Of a stretch of 64,000 bases of DNA, positions 54,429-63,045 are shown piece by piece. Source of the DNA: Vibrio penaeicida (GTDB taxonomy: Bacteria; Pseudomonadota; Gammaproteobacteria; Enterobacterales; Vibrionaceae); contig NZ_BFAQ01000008.1 of NCBI RefSeq assembly GCF_002933855.1, positions 171,744 through 235,743 on the forward strand, in the 5' to 3' direction. Under the pieces are notes generated by a model that worked only from the letters and a program-made list of their open reading frames with translations, was not told the origin of the DNA and did not search any database. A program made the translations under genes and the position numbers. Within the stretch, counting starts at the first letter, position 1; every line of letters begins with the position of its first letter.

Positions 54429-55622
54429 ATGCTAGTTAGAAAACATTTTCTATCCAGGTTTATGAAACTTGGTTCTATCTCTTCAGCTGTATCGTTAAGT
54501 TGTCTTTTAGTGGCGTTTGGAAGTACTGCAGGTACCATAAAAGTGGGCATGTCTACAGCTTTGGAAGGCCCTGCAAGTGGCTTAGGTACCAATGTGAAAG
54601 CGGGTGTCGAAAGCTATTTTAAGATGGTTAACGATGCTGGTGGTGTAAATGGCAACAAACTGGAACTAATCGCAATTAATGACGGTTATGAACCTGGAAA
54701 AGCAGCCAAAAACACGCGAGCGTTAATAAACGACCACAAAGTGGTTGCCATGATCGGCAATGTTGGTACACCGACAGCGGTTGTGACAGTACCTATTGCA
54801 AATGAAATGAAGGTGCCATTAATTGGAGCTGTAACCGGTGCTGGCTTACTTCGCCAAAGCCCACCAGACCGATACATTATTAATTACCGTGCGAGTTATG
54901 CACAAGAAACAGCCGCAATGATTGATGGCTTACTCGGCAGTGGTATCAAGCCGGAAGAAATCGCATTTTTTACTCAAAAAGATGGGTATGGTGATGCGGG
55001 TTACAACGGTGGCGTGAGCGCACTTAAATCTCATGGTTTTACGGACATTGGCTCTATTGCCCATGGTCGTTATGAGCGAAATACCACAAACGTAGAAGAT
55101 GGGCTAATCACGGTTTTAGACGCAGAAGTTGAACCGAAAGCCATCATTATGGTTGGTGCTTATAAGCCTTGTGCAGAGTTTATATCCTTGGCTCAAGAAG
55201 AGTTACCCGATGCTTTGTTCCTAAACGTTTCGTTTGTTGGCAGCGTGTCTTTGATGAAAGAGCTGGGAGAGAAGTCTGAAGGTGTCATTATCACTCAGGT
55301 CGTACCGCACTATGAGGCTAATTTACCGACAGTAAATGAGTTTAGATCGTCCCTATCCAGTTTCAACAATTCAGTTCCTCCTTCGTTTTTGGCATTAGAA
55401 GGTTACCTTGCGGCAAAAATTCTTGTTGATGGAATAAAAAGCAAGTCAGGTATCTTGAATTCAGAAGACATCGTTAATGGTATCCAAAGTTTAAGCAATT
55501 TTGATTTGGGCATTGGAACCAAAAACATGCTGGATGCAACGCATCATCAGGCGAGTAACGATGTGTGGCCGACTCAGATTAAAGGTGGTCAGTTCGTGAA
55601 ACTGAACTGGAACGAACTGTAA
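54429..55622 (+). CDS. Orphan periplasmic amino-acid-type binding protein (LivJ-like), paired with chemoreceptor
   Basis: This 397-residue protein is a Leu/Ile/Val-type periplasmic binding protein (Peripla_BP_6). A signal peptide (about 1-34, ending VAFGSTAG) is followed by IKVGMSTALEGPASGLGTNV and FTQKDGYGDAGYNGGVSAL, both recognisable. No ABC permease or ATPase gene is next to it. It ends 6-18 bp before an MCP gene, so it likely presents its ligand to that chemoreceptor and not to a transporter. AAGGGGATC precedes ATG 54429. The ligand is unknown, with branched-chain amino acids or amides as a starting guess from the family. Confidence 0.85.
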   Translation: MLVRKHFLSRFMKLGSISSAVSLSCLLVAFGSTAGTIKVGMSTALEGPASGLGTNVKAGVESYFKMVNDAGGVNGNKLELIAINDGYEPGKAAKNTRALINDHKVVAMIGNVGTPTAVVTVPIANEMKVPLIGAVTGAGLLRQSPPDRYIINYRASYAQETAAMIDGLLGSGIKPEEIAFFTQKDGYGDAGYNGGVSALKSHGFTDIGSIAHGRYERNTTNVEDGLITVLDAEVEPKAIIMVGAYKPCAEFISLAQEELPDALFLNVSFVGSVSLMKELGEKSEGVIITQVVPHYEANLPTVNEFRSSLSSFNNSVPPSFLALEGYLAAKILVDGIKSKSGILNSEDIVNGIQSLSNFDLGIGTKNMLDATHHQASNDVWPTQIKGGQFVKLNWNEL

Positions 55623-55640
55623 GCGTAGGTGAGGTGGTGT

Positions 55641-57794
55641 ATGTCTTCGAGTAAAGCGAATGCCAAGTTATCAATAAAGCTGCTTGTCTTTTTATTATCA
55701 GGAACCAGCTTAATCGCTATTGCTGTTTTGCTGACAATGTCTCTGTATTCAATGCAGAGGAGTGAAGTGGGACAGCAGAAATTGGGCACGATGTCGACTC
55801 TACAAGAGTCTATGGGGCTTGCTCAAGAATCTGTGTTCACTTTACTGTCGAGGACGACCACCATCCTCTCTTCACTGAAGAGTGAGGAATTAGCCAATCT
55901 ACCTGATATCTCCAATGCAGATAAAGAATTTAAGCTTCTGTTGGATAAATTCGAAGCGTCGATGCCAGGGTTCATCGATCGTGCTTCTCTAGAGGCGTCG
56001 TTTAAGCACGATATTGAAGAAACAGATCTTTTAATGGTAGAAAAGCGCGACCAACTTAAAGATGAGTTTATGCTTCGCGAGAAGATCGCTATTTTCAGCG
56101 TTGTTCAAAAAGACCTGCAAAGCGCAATAGATAGTTTGGATGGGAAAATTGCGTTTGCGATTAAGCGTAACGAAAGGAAGTTAAAGCGAACGCTAAAAAG
56201 TAAAACATTGGCAGATGACCCTAAAAAGGTCGCAGATTTGATTAAGTACTCTAATGAATCACTAAGCAGTAGCGCTGTCGATGCAAAAAATAATGTTTCT
56301 AAGCTTAGGTTTGATATTGCCGCGTTAGGTGGGTTGGTTTGGAAAGCAGCAGCTGCCGAACAAGTGGATACCATTATTAGTATTCAGGCGAACCAAGCTA
56401 AGCAGATTCTGGATGGCATTAACAAGAAAATGTCTTCGATTGATGGCTATGTTAATGAGATCAATAAGTATCAAAAAGAGTATCAAAAGCTGGAAGAGCT
56501 CCTGAACCAATTTTTACTGATCGCATTCAACGACAAAGTATCCATATTTTATCTAAAGCGTCATATCATCGAGCTTGGTGAGCAAATTCGCCGTGAAGTT
56601 TTGGAAGTGAATAGTACCGGGGAAATCCTCAGCAGTAAACTTCAAGAAATTTCAAGCCGTGTTAACGATCTCAAGGATCAAGAATTAGAGTCGGCGACCC
56701 TCGTTCTGCAAAGAAACAAGTTGATACTAAATGTGGTCAGTGGCGTGGTGATTCTTTTTACTATTATCATCAGTATTACTGTTGTCCGGCTCATATCGGG
56801 ATCACTTAAGTCTTTGTCTGATGCATTAGAACGAATTGCGCAAGGCGAAGCCGACTTAACGGTTAGGCTAGAGAAGTCGAAACTCAAAGAGCTAGGAAAG
56901 ATCGGTGATTTGTTCAATCATTTTGTTAGCCGCATTGAGAAAGTGATTGTCGAAGTATCAAGCATGACCCAGCACTTAGATAAGTCGGTAAATACCTTGG
57001 TGGATGAGTCCAAGTACTCTCGCGACTTAGTCGTTCAACAGGATGTCGAAACCAAACAAGTCTCCTGCTCAATGGAGAAAATGCTCTTGGTTGTTGAGCA
57101 GGTTAAAACGAATATTAGTTCAGCAGATGATGCATCAAACGTCGCCCGTGAAAACGGAAAATCGTCTTCAAATGAATTGGAAAGTGTTGTAACCAATATC
57201 CAGCGGCTTGATAACGTTATGGGAAATGCTGACCAAGTCATGCGAGAGCTTAAAACTCGCTCGGATTCGATAAGTTCTGTATTGGGTGTTATTTCTGAAA
57301 TAGCAGAGCAAACCAATTTACTGGCGCTTAATGCCGCAATTGAATCGGCGCGAGCCGGAGAGCATGGAAGAGGTTTTGCCGTTGTTGCTGATGAAGTAAG
57401 AAGTTTGGCAGGGCGGACTCAGCAATCGACACAAGAAATCGGAACCATTATTGAAGACTTACAACAAGGAACGATGAATGCCGCAAAAGAAATCGATGAA
57501 GCGGTAAAAATGGCAGAAGAGGTCAGTAAGTTAGTGAATCAAGCTAACGATTCAGTGAATGTCAGCGTCGATTCAATTGCAGAAATTGCTCATCGTTCGT
57601 CGGACATTTCCCGAGCAGTGGACGAGCAGGTAACAGCTTCAGAAAGCGTTCAAGACAGTATCAGTGTGATGCAGGGAAATACTGAAAAATCATTGGTGAG
57701 CGCAGGCAATGTGGACGAGTTGAGTGAGAGCCTCAATCAACTCAGTGGATCGCTGAGAGATCTCGTTGGTCAGTTTAAGTGCCAAGCATCATAA
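55641..57794 (+). CDS. Methyl-accepting chemotaxis protein with long periplasmic domain
   Basis: I place the start at ATG 55641 (GAGGTGG six nt upstream), giving 717 residues. Transmembrane helices lie at about 9-31 and 352-376. The periplasmic region of about 320 residues is predominantly helical with long heptad stretches, consistent with a helical-bundle sensor domain. HAMP follows ([20 protein letters not shown]), then the MCP signal tip [20 protein letters not shown] and [20 protein letters not shown]. No NWETF-type tail is present. The gene is directly downstream of an orphan binding-protein gene, a plausible sensing partner. Confidence 0.9.
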   Translation: MSSSKANAKLSIKLLVFLLSGTSLIAIAVLLTMSLYSMQRSEVGQQKLGTMSTLQESMGLAQESVFTLLSRTTTILSSLKSEELANLPDISNADKEFKLLLDKFEASMPGFIDRASLEASFKHDIEETDLLMVEKRDQLKDEFMLREKIAIFSVVQKDLQSAIDSLDGKIAFAIKRNERKLKRTLKSKTLADDPKKVADLIKYSNESLSSSAVDAKNNVSKLRFDIAALGGLVWKAAAAEQVDTIISIQANQAKQILDGINKKMSSIDGYVNEINKYQKEYQKLEELLNQFLLIAFNDKVSIFYLKRHIIELGEQIRREVLEVNSTGEILSSKLQEISSRVNDLKDQELESATLVLQRNKLILNVVSGVVILFTIIISITVVRLISGSLKSLSDALERIAQGEADLTVRLEKSKLKELGKIGDLFNHFVSRIEKVIVEVSSMTQHLDKSVNTLVDESKYSRDLVVQQDVETKQVSCSMEKMLLVVEQVKTNISSADDASNVARENGKSSSNELESVVTNIQRLDNVMGNADQVMRELKTRSDSISSVLGVISEIAEQTNLLALNAAIESARAGEHGRGFAVVADEVRSLAGRTQQSTQEIGTIIEDLQQGTMNAAKEIDEAVKMAEEVSKLVNQANDSVNVSVDSIAEIAHRSSDISRAVDEQVTASESVQDSISVMQGNTEKSLVSAGNVDELSESLNQLSGSLRDLVGQFKCQAS

Positions 57795-57823
57795 TTTAAT
57801 AGCGTATTACGTGTATTGATTAT

Positions 57824-57843
57824 TACTGTATAAAAAAACAGCT
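57824..57843. promoter_or_regulatory. First LexA-like SOS box
   Basis: TACTGTATAAAAAAACAGCT contains the CTGT-N8-ACAG core with an AT-rich spacer. It lies 50 bp upstream of a second, stronger box and in front of the -35 hexamer of the small gene. Confidence 0.6.
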
Positions 57844-57849
57844 TTTTTC

Positions 57850-57877
57850 TTGACTCGTACTTTAAAATTTCTATACT
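57850..57877 (+). promoter_or_regulatory. Sigma70-like promoter of the 81-aa gene
   Basis: TTGACT (57850-57855) and TATACT (57872-57877) are separated by 16 bp. The -10 hexamer overlaps the second LexA-like box, as expected for a repressed SOS promoter. Confidence 0.65.
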
Positions 57878-57893
57878 GTATGTGTATACAGTT
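57874..57893. promoter_or_regulatory. Second LexA-like SOS box, overlapping the -10
   Basis: TACTGTATGTGTATACAGTT agrees with the E. coli LexA consensus TACTGTATATATATACAGTA at 17 of 20 positions, with CTGT and ACAG half-sites exact. Its location over the -10 and start site should allow repression. Confidence 0.75.
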
Positions 57894-57911
57894 TTTATAG
57901 GAGGGCTGAGT

Positions 57912-58157
57912 ATGTTGTGGGAAACAATGGAAAGGGTGAACAAATTACGTCAGCAAGCATTGGCTGATCCCGAATTTATCAAGGCTGCAAAAGAGCATGA
58001 AGACGCATTGAAAGCAATGGCGAAAGAAGATGCAATTGTTCGAAAAAAACGCTTGAAAGTAGCTCAGGAAAACACATCACATCGTGGACCTAAATTGTTG
58101 TCAGATATATACAGTGAGTCGGTATTTGGTGCTAACCCAACGGGTGAACAACACTGA
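57912..58157 (+). CDS. Small charged protein, 81 aa, probably SOS-regulated
   Basis: I start at ATG 57912, with AGGAGGG 6 nt upstream; an in-frame GTG at 57882 falls inside the LexA-like box and is rejected. The 81-residue product begins MLWETMERVNKLRQQALADP and is highly charged, helical and probably coiled (KEHEDALKAMAKEDAIVRKK) with a more flexible C-terminus (SDIYSESVFGANPTGEQH). It has no transmembrane helix or signal peptide. Two LexA-like sites flank its promoter, so DNA damage should induce it. I recognise no family. It stands alone with its own terminator. Confidence 0.72.
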   Translation: MLWETMERVNKLRQQALADPEFIKAAKEHEDALKAMAKEDAIVRKKRLKVAQENTSHRGPKLLSDIYSESVFGANPTGEQH

Positions 58158-58204
58158 TTCAAATATCACTCTTATTTTTAGGCGTATCACTATATTAATG
58201 AATA

Positions 58205-58235
58205 AAACCAGCTTACGAAGATAGCTGGTTTTTTT
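58205..58235 (+). terminator. Rho-independent terminator of the 81-aa gene
   Basis: AACCAGCT/AGCTGGTT stem with a loop of about 11 nt, followed by T6. Confidence 0.8.
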
Positions 58236-58369
58236 CTTTCTCAACACAGCGAAATCTATACCCAGCCCCCATTCTTATTGCATCTCCCTCTCGAATTTAA
58301 CTTTTCTATGTAGAGATAACTGTTTGTATTGCCTAGACTTGTCTTAGGGCTTCCAAATTAGGCAATCTC

Positions 58370-59584
58370 ATGCGTTCCCAGTTACTACTTTTAATGCACA
58401 AAGCGTACATAAAAGCACTGAAAATCGCGGCTGATATTATTCCGATTCCAAAGCCGACTCTGTTTCAGGGAAAGGATTCGCACAAGCAGCTTTGCCACTC
58501 TATTTCACTGCTTGGCATCAAACGTGTTCTTATTGTTACTGATGAGGGGATTTGTTCATCTGGTCTGCTGGAAAAGTTGGAGTCGGAATTGGTGCGAGCC
58601 AGTGTTGAATACTCGGTGTTTAAAAAAGTCACACCGGATCCAACATACGATCAGGTTGAACTCGGTTTGGAACAATATCAACGCGACCACTGTCAGGGAA
58701 TATTGGCATTGGGAGGGGGATCGCCTATCGACTGTGGAAAAGTAATTGCGGCACGTGTAACCAATAAAAAATCCATTAAGCGCCTAACTGGATTACTCAA
58801 AGTTTGGCGTGCACCAGCCCCACTTTTTGTCATGCCAACAACATCGGGCACGGGGTCTGAAGTCACGGTTGCGGCTGTGGTATCCGATCCTATTTCTCAT
58901 CAAAAAACGCCATTAATGGACCCGAAATTGGTCCCTATGTTGGTTTCGTTGGACCCTGCTTTCTCAATGGGTTTGCCTCCTCATATTACCGCTCATACAG
59001 GTATGGACGCGTTAACCCACGCTATTGAAGCGTATATTTCTGTTAATGCGAGCTCTGAAACCAATGGGTACGCAAAAGCTGCCATCACCCTTATTCACGA
59101 GAACCTAGAAAAAGCCTTTATCTACGGCCAGAACAGTGCGGTTCGGCAAAATATGTCGCTTGCATCTTACTATGCCGGTTTAGCCTTTACGAAAGCTAGC
59201 CTTGGTTATGTTCACGCCATCTCACATAACATTGGTGCTAAGTACGGAACACCTCACGGATTGGCGAATGCCGTGATATTGCCGCACGTTTTAGAGTTCT
59301 CCAAACCGGCGGTTACGAAGCAGTTGGCCGAACTTGCTGATCTTATTCATGTCAGTGAGCCAAAAAGCACCGAGAGGATGAAAGCCCAAGCGTTTATACA
59401 GTATGTTCAAAGCCTTCAGTCAAAACTTCATATACCTGAAAAGTTGGATAAATTGGTGGATGAAGATATCCCAGATATCGCAAAAGCAGCCCTGTACGAG
59501 GCGCAGTGGAACTATCCTGTGCCTAAGCAGATGAACCAACATCAGTGTGAATTGCTTATTCATAAATTTCTCCCATCGACTTAG
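58370..59584 (+). CDS. Iron-containing (group III) alcohol dehydrogenase
   Basis: This 404-residue protein belongs to the iron-dependent alcohol dehydrogenase family. It has the NAD(P)-binding stretch ILALGGGSPIDCGKVIA, the MPTTSGTGSEVT loop, and metal ligands in TAHTGMDALTHAIEAY and VHAISHNIGAKYGTPHGLAN. The family oxidises or reduces short alcohols, diols and aldehydes. The usual substrate cannot be told. The start (ATG 58370) has no strong ribosome site. It lies alone, with a 327-bp gap after it. Confidence 0.88.
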   Translation: MRSQLLLLMHKAYIKALKIAADIIPIPKPTLFQGKDSHKQLCHSISLLGIKRVLIVTDEGICSSGLLEKLESELVRASVEYSVFKKVTPDPTYDQVELGLEQYQRDHCQGILALGGGSPIDCGKVIAARVTNKKSIKRLTGLLKVWRAPAPLFVMPTTSGTGSEVTVAAVVSDPISHQKTPLMDPKLVPMLVSLDPAFSMGLPPHITAHTGMDALTHAIEAYISVNASSETNGYAKAAITLIHENLEKAFIYGQNSAVRQNMSLASYYAGLAFTKASLGYVHAISHNIGAKYGTPHGLANAVILPHVLEFSKPAVTKQLAELADLIHVSEPKSTERMKAQAFIQYVQSLQSKLHIPEKLDKLVDEDIPDIAKAALYEAQWNYPVPKQMNQHQCELLIHKFLPST

Positions 59585-59911
59585 ATGTGTTTTTCTAGGC
59601 ACAACGTCTAATTCAACTTTTCGCCTGTTACAGACACTAGAGTTGGTATTGAAGTGGCTAAATTTGTGCCTAGTTCTAAAGCCAACCCAACTCCAATGTC
59701 CAATTCTAAGCTGCACTAGCCGCCAAGTACTTTGAGGTAACTGGGGCATGAGCTCGCGTTTCCTTCTTTTCAGAACGCTTCTTTTCCACTTTTGACATAA
59801 AGCATGTAAAGGGAGTTGATCCGGTTGAATATTTGTATTAACGTAAACAATCTTAATATGAAGATAAATAAGTTAATCTAACAAGTATCAGAAAGTGTTT
59901 AGGAGAGAAAC
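59585..59911. other. Intergenic region with inverted repeat, possible structured remnant
   Basis: A perfect 10-bp inverted pair CTAGGCACAA (59595-59604) and TTGTGCCTAG (59664-59673) frames about 59 bp. Further partial pairings (GAGTTGG/CCAACTC) extend beyond it to about 59720. The stretch may be a structured RNA, an operator-rich region or a decayed repeat. No gene is supported, and the promoter of the FMN reductase must be near its right end. Confidence 0.4.
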
Positions 59912-60508
59912 ATGAAACTAGCAATCATATCTGGAAGCCATCGAGCACAGTCACAAAGTTTGAAAGTAGGGAAGTTTCTTAAATCTCTCAGTCAGCACCA
60001 TGGTTTTGAAGAAGCCAAAGTGTATGATCTCCATGAACTTAATCTGCCAATGTGGAATGAAGGTGTATGGCAAGGTAGTGAAGAGTGGCAGCCGTGGCGA
60101 GACGTTGCTGCTGAACTAAAAGAAGCAGACGCATTTGTGTTTATTACACCGGAATGGCATGGAATGGCGACCCCTGCATTAAAAAACTTTTTGATGCTGA
60201 CAACGGCAAATGAATTGGCTCATAAACCGGCGTTACTTGTTAGTGTTACTGTGAGCATCAATGGGGTGTATCCCATCAGTGAACTGAGGCTGAGTGGGAG
60301 TAAAAATAATCATGTCTGCTTTTTGCCCGATCACCTTATCTTTAGAAATAGCCAAGATCTTTTAGATGAAGAGAATCACTGCACCGATGAAGCGTTTGGG
60401 AGACGTGCGAATTACACCATGTCTTTGCTTTCTGCATACTCAAACGCTTTAGCGCCGATCCATCGAGATATGTTAGAAGCAGGCAAAGAATTTACCTACG
60501 GTATGTAG
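59912..60508 (+). CDS. NADPH-dependent FMN reductase family protein
   Basis: This 198-residue flavodoxin-like protein has the P-loop for FMN phosphate ISGSHRAQSQSLKVG near the N-terminus and TPEWHGMATPALKNFLM, which matches the FMN isoalloxazine region of the family (TPEYxxxxxxxLKNxxD). It probably reduces quinones, azo compounds or FMN with NADPH in the cytosol. It has AGGAGAG before ATG 59912. It converges on a Crp/Fnr gene with a hairpin between them. Confidence 0.82.
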   Translation: MKLAIISGSHRAQSQSLKVGKFLKSLSQHHGFEEAKVYDLHELNLPMWNEGVWQGSEEWQPWRDVAAELKEADAFVFITPEWHGMATPALKNFLMLTTANELAHKPALLVSVTVSINGVYPISELRLSGSKNNHVCFLPDHLIFRNSQDLLDEENHCTDEAFGRRANYTMSLLSAYSNALAPIHRDMLEAGKEFTYGM

Positions 60509-60563
60509 ATAGGGGCTAGTATCACATGGGCTTAGCTCTACTAACCCAGCCTTAAGCATGGCG

Positions 60564-61100
60564 TTATGTATTTTCCATAACGCGATGCTTAATACGGCTC
60601 AGCCCTACAGGGGTGACACCTAGGTATCGGGCAATATCATTTTGTGTCACTTTGTCAATCAATTCAGGTGAAGTTTCAAGAAGCTTTTCATAACGTTGCT
60701 GTGCGGATAAACACAGCAAATCTCTCTCTCGCTGCTCTTTCTTCATTGCGAACTTTAGCAATATCTCTATGACATCTTGAGACAACTCTTGATCTGTCAA
60801 ACTGGCAGAATGCAGCGCTTTGAAATCAAACCGGACTAATGTACACGGCTCTAAGCAAATCAAGCTAAAGGTATTTTGCATCTGCGCATACGCTGCCGAC
60901 ATGCTCCCAATAACATCACCTCTCAGCAGAAAGGATTTTATTGTCTCTTTACCTTCACTTGTTACGTAGTAGGCCTTAAGCATCCCCTCTTTGATGACGT
61001 ACATAGAAGAGTCGGAATCACCTTGTCTAAACAAGTGGTCACCTATTTCTTTGTGCAGCGCCGTACCGTTTTGTTCAATAAAATTCAAAAAATTCATCAT
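60564..61100 (-). CDS. Crp/Fnr-family transcriptional regulator
   Basis: This 178-residue protein has a cyclic-nucleotide-binding domain (about 12-115, GDHLFRQGDSDSSMYVIKEG) and a short C-terminal HTH (TQNDIARYLGVTPVGLSRIK). It lacks the FNR-type N-terminal cysteine cluster, so an iron-sulfur sensor is unlikely. The C-terminus is shorter than that of E. coli CRP (210 aa). It is divergent from an SDR-DUF2141-TVP38 operon over an 88-bp gap, so it probably controls that operon. The start could be the first or second Met. Confidence 0.82.
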   Translation of the reverse strand: MMNFLNFIEQNGTALHKEIGDHLFRQGDSDSSMYVIKEGMLKAYYVTSEGKETIKSFLLRGDVIGSMSAAYAQMQNTFSLICLEPCTLVRFDFKALHSASLTDQELSQDVIEILLKFAMKKEQRERDLLCLSAQQRYEKLLETSPELIDKVTQNDIARYLGVTPVGLSRIKHRVMENT

Positions 61101-61188
61101 TTTTAACCCAGGTTAACGCTCGCCTGCTGGCAAAGCTCTAAAGTCCTTTTCATGAAGCTTAATGCATTCAGTTGAATTGGAGAAGTAA

Positions 61189-61917
61189 ATGGAATTAACA
61201 AATAAAAAGATCATCATTACTGGCGGAACATCGGGTATTGGGCTCGATTTAGTGCGTATGTTGAGTAAGCAAAACAGGTTGATAGTCATTGGCCGAGATG
61301 CGGCAAAACTAGCGAAGTTATCGGCAGACTTTAACGTAGTAACGTATCAGGCTGAGCTATCAGATATCAGTTCCGTTGAATGGATCGCCAGCTCCATCAT
61401 CAAAGACCATAAAAAGATTGATGTGCTCATCAACAATGCTGCTGTGCAATATACCCCGAGTTTTACAAGCCAGAATTTCAAGTACGAAAATATCCAGCGA
61501 GAGATCACCACAAATTTCACCTCTGTATGTTGTTTAACCTCTTTGCTTTTGCCAAGCCTAATGAACGCCCCTAAGGCGGTCATTCTCAACGTAAATTCCG
61601 GATTGGCTCTCATGCCTAAAACAACATCCGCCATATATTGCGCCACTAAGAGCGCGTTGAACTCTTTTTCTCGGTCGCTTCGATACCAACTAGAGGATAC
61701 CAATGTACGAGTGTTGCAAGCGCTCATGCCATTGGTCGAAACCAAGATGACGGATGGCAGAGGGAGCGGAAAACTGACGTCGGAAGATGCTGCCAATCGG
61801 TTAATTGAAGGAATAGAGAAGCAGATAGAAGACAACGATATTGGAAAAGTAAAACTGCTCCGATGGTTAATGCGCTTGTCGCCAGGAGCCGCGGCAAATT
61901 TGATGAAACGAGCGTAA
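61189..61917 (+). CDS. Short-chain dehydrogenase/reductase (SDR)
   Basis: This 242-residue SDR has the cofactor motif TGGTSGIG (residues 12-19), the NNAA segment in VLINNAAVQY, catalytic Ser near residue 140 and the Y-x3-K pair in IYCATKSALNSFSRSL. It resembles DltE/YgfF-type oxidoreductases; the substrate is unknown. It opens an operon with the DUF2141 and TVP38 genes (gap of 2 bp to the next). A GGAG ribosome site lies before ATG 61189. Confidence 0.85.
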   Translation: MELTNKKIIITGGTSGIGLDLVRMLSKQNRLIVIGRDAAKLAKLSADFNVVTYQAELSDISSVEWIASSIIKDHKKIDVLINNAAVQYTPSFTSQNFKYENIQREITTNFTSVCCLTSLLLPSLMNAPKAVILNVNSGLALMPKTTSAIYCATKSALNSFSRSLRYQLEDTNVRVLQALMPLVETKMTDGRGSGKLTSEDAANRLIEGIEKQIEDNDIGKVKLLRWLMRLSPGAAANLMKRA

Positions 61918-61919
61918 CC

Positions 61920-62348
61920 ATGAAAGCAATGATAGGGCTAATAGGAGGATTAGTAATGGGATCCATTTCTGAGGTAAATGCAATTGAGATAAATGTGACC
62001 AATGTAGATGTTGAGAGGGGAGGGAATCTCATTGTCTTCATTTTTGGCGAAGATGGTTTCCCTAAAATTCACGCAAAGGCTTTGCAAAATCAAACCCAAT
62101 CGCAGCTTAGTGCGGCTATGTCTTTTACGTTCGATATACCACAGCAAGAAATCGCGATAAAAATACTCCACGATGAGGACGAAGATGGAAAAGTGACGAA
62201 AAACTGGACGGGTATTTACCCCGCTGAAGGCTTGGGTTTTTCAAAGAAGCAAAAGGTGTCGCTTACTGGTGCCCCTGTGTATAAAAAATCCAAGCTAGTG
62301 AGATCCGAATTCGAGTCGGGTGTGGACATTGAAATGGTATATCCATAG
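61920..62348 (+). CDS. DUF2141 periplasmic protein
   Basis: I start at ATG 61920, 2 bp after the SDR stop, giving 142 residues with a signal peptide (ends SEVNA). The body matches the DUF2141 family: VNVTNVDVERGGNLIVFIFG near the start, then DEDEDGKVTKNWTGIYPAEG, an Asp-rich stretch that may bind calcium. DUF2141 proteins are small secreted beta-sandwich-like proteins with no known function. The longer frame back to 61863 overlaps the SDR and has no signal. Confidence 0.82.
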   Translation: MKAMIGLIGGLVMGSISEVNAIEINVTNVDVERGGNLIVFIFGEDGFPKIHAKALQNQTQSQLSAAMSFTFDIPQQEIAIKILHDEDEDGKVTKNWTGIYPAEGLGFSKKQKVSLTGAPVYKKSKLVRSEFESGVDIEMVYP

Positions 62349-62357
62349 GAGGTTAAA

Positions 62358-63017
62358 ATGACATCTTTAATCAAAGTTATGCTGATTGTGGCAAGTATAT
62401 TTGCCTCTACTTTTATTATTTTAAAAGTCGCGGGTGTACTCAGTATTGAGCAAATTGAATCTTGGCTGACGTACGCGAAGTCCTTGTCGCCCATTTACGT
62501 AGGGGGCATGACAATATTACTGCTCTTTGCTGATTTGTTTGTCGCGATGCCGACGCTAACGATCACCATACTGTCTGGCTATTTCTTAGGGCAGTGGTAT
62601 GGTGCGCTTGCAGCCGTGATTGGGATGATGCTCGCGGGGTGCATTGGTTTTGTTTTGGGAAGGCGATACGGCAACAGAATATTGTCTTTTATTGTCAAAG
62701 ATGAGGAAAAAATCTTTGAAATTAACACCGCTTTTCAGAGCCACGGCTTTACGATGATTTTGTTGTCAAGGGCGGTGCCGATATTGCCAGAAGTGACAGC
62801 GTGTCTCGCAGGAATGACGGGGATGTCATTCTCACGCTTTATCACTGCTTGGTCACTCAGCACCATTCCATATTGTTTGATAGCTGTGTATTCGGGGTCT
62901 ATTAGTACTTTGGATAACCCTAAGCCTGCCATTATTACCGCCGCATTACTGACGTCTGGTTTATGGTTAGGCTGGTATTTGTTCCGAAGGTTTAAACTTC
63001 GTAGCGCGGCTGTTTAA
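62358..63017 (+). CDS. TVP38/TMEM64-family membrane protein (DedA superfamily)
   Basis: This 219-residue membrane protein has about five or six helices and the TVP38/TMEM64 (SNARE-associated, VTT-domain) features: GYFLGQWYGALAAVIGMMLAG with FVLGRRYG and LSRAVPILPEVTACLAGMTG. DedA-superfamily members act in membrane lipid transport or scramblase-like functions. It starts 9 bp after the DUF2141 gene and completes the operon. The role of the cluster is not known. Confidence 0.86.
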   Translation: MTSLIKVMLIVASIFASTFIILKVAGVLSIEQIESWLTYAKSLSPIYVGGMTILLLFADLFVAMPTLTITILSGYFLGQWYGALAAVIGMMLAGCIGFVLGRRYGNRILSFIVKDEEKIFEINTAFQSHGFTMILLSRAVPILPEVTACLAGMTGMSFSRFITAWSLSTIPYCLIAVYSGSISTLDNPKPAIITAALLTSGLWLGWYLFRRFKLRSAAV

Positions 63018-63045
63018 CATACGCAGTATTTAGCATAGTCATGGA

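Noticed and set aside
57882..57911. Longer GTG start for the 81-aa gene
   Set aside because: The GTG lies inside the LexA-like operator and has no ribosome site, while ATG 57912 has AGGAGGG.
59420..59749. 109-aa minus-strand and 62-aa plus-strand ORFs after the alcohol dehydrogenase gene
   Set aside because: They overlap the dehydrogenase end or the inverted-repeat stretch, and the translations look random, with no ribosome site.
60552..60590. Palindrome at the convergence of FMN reductase and Crp/Fnr genes as a separate regulatory element
   Set aside because: It overlaps the 3' end of the Crp/Fnr coding region and can be explained as a convergent transcription terminator; not listed separately.
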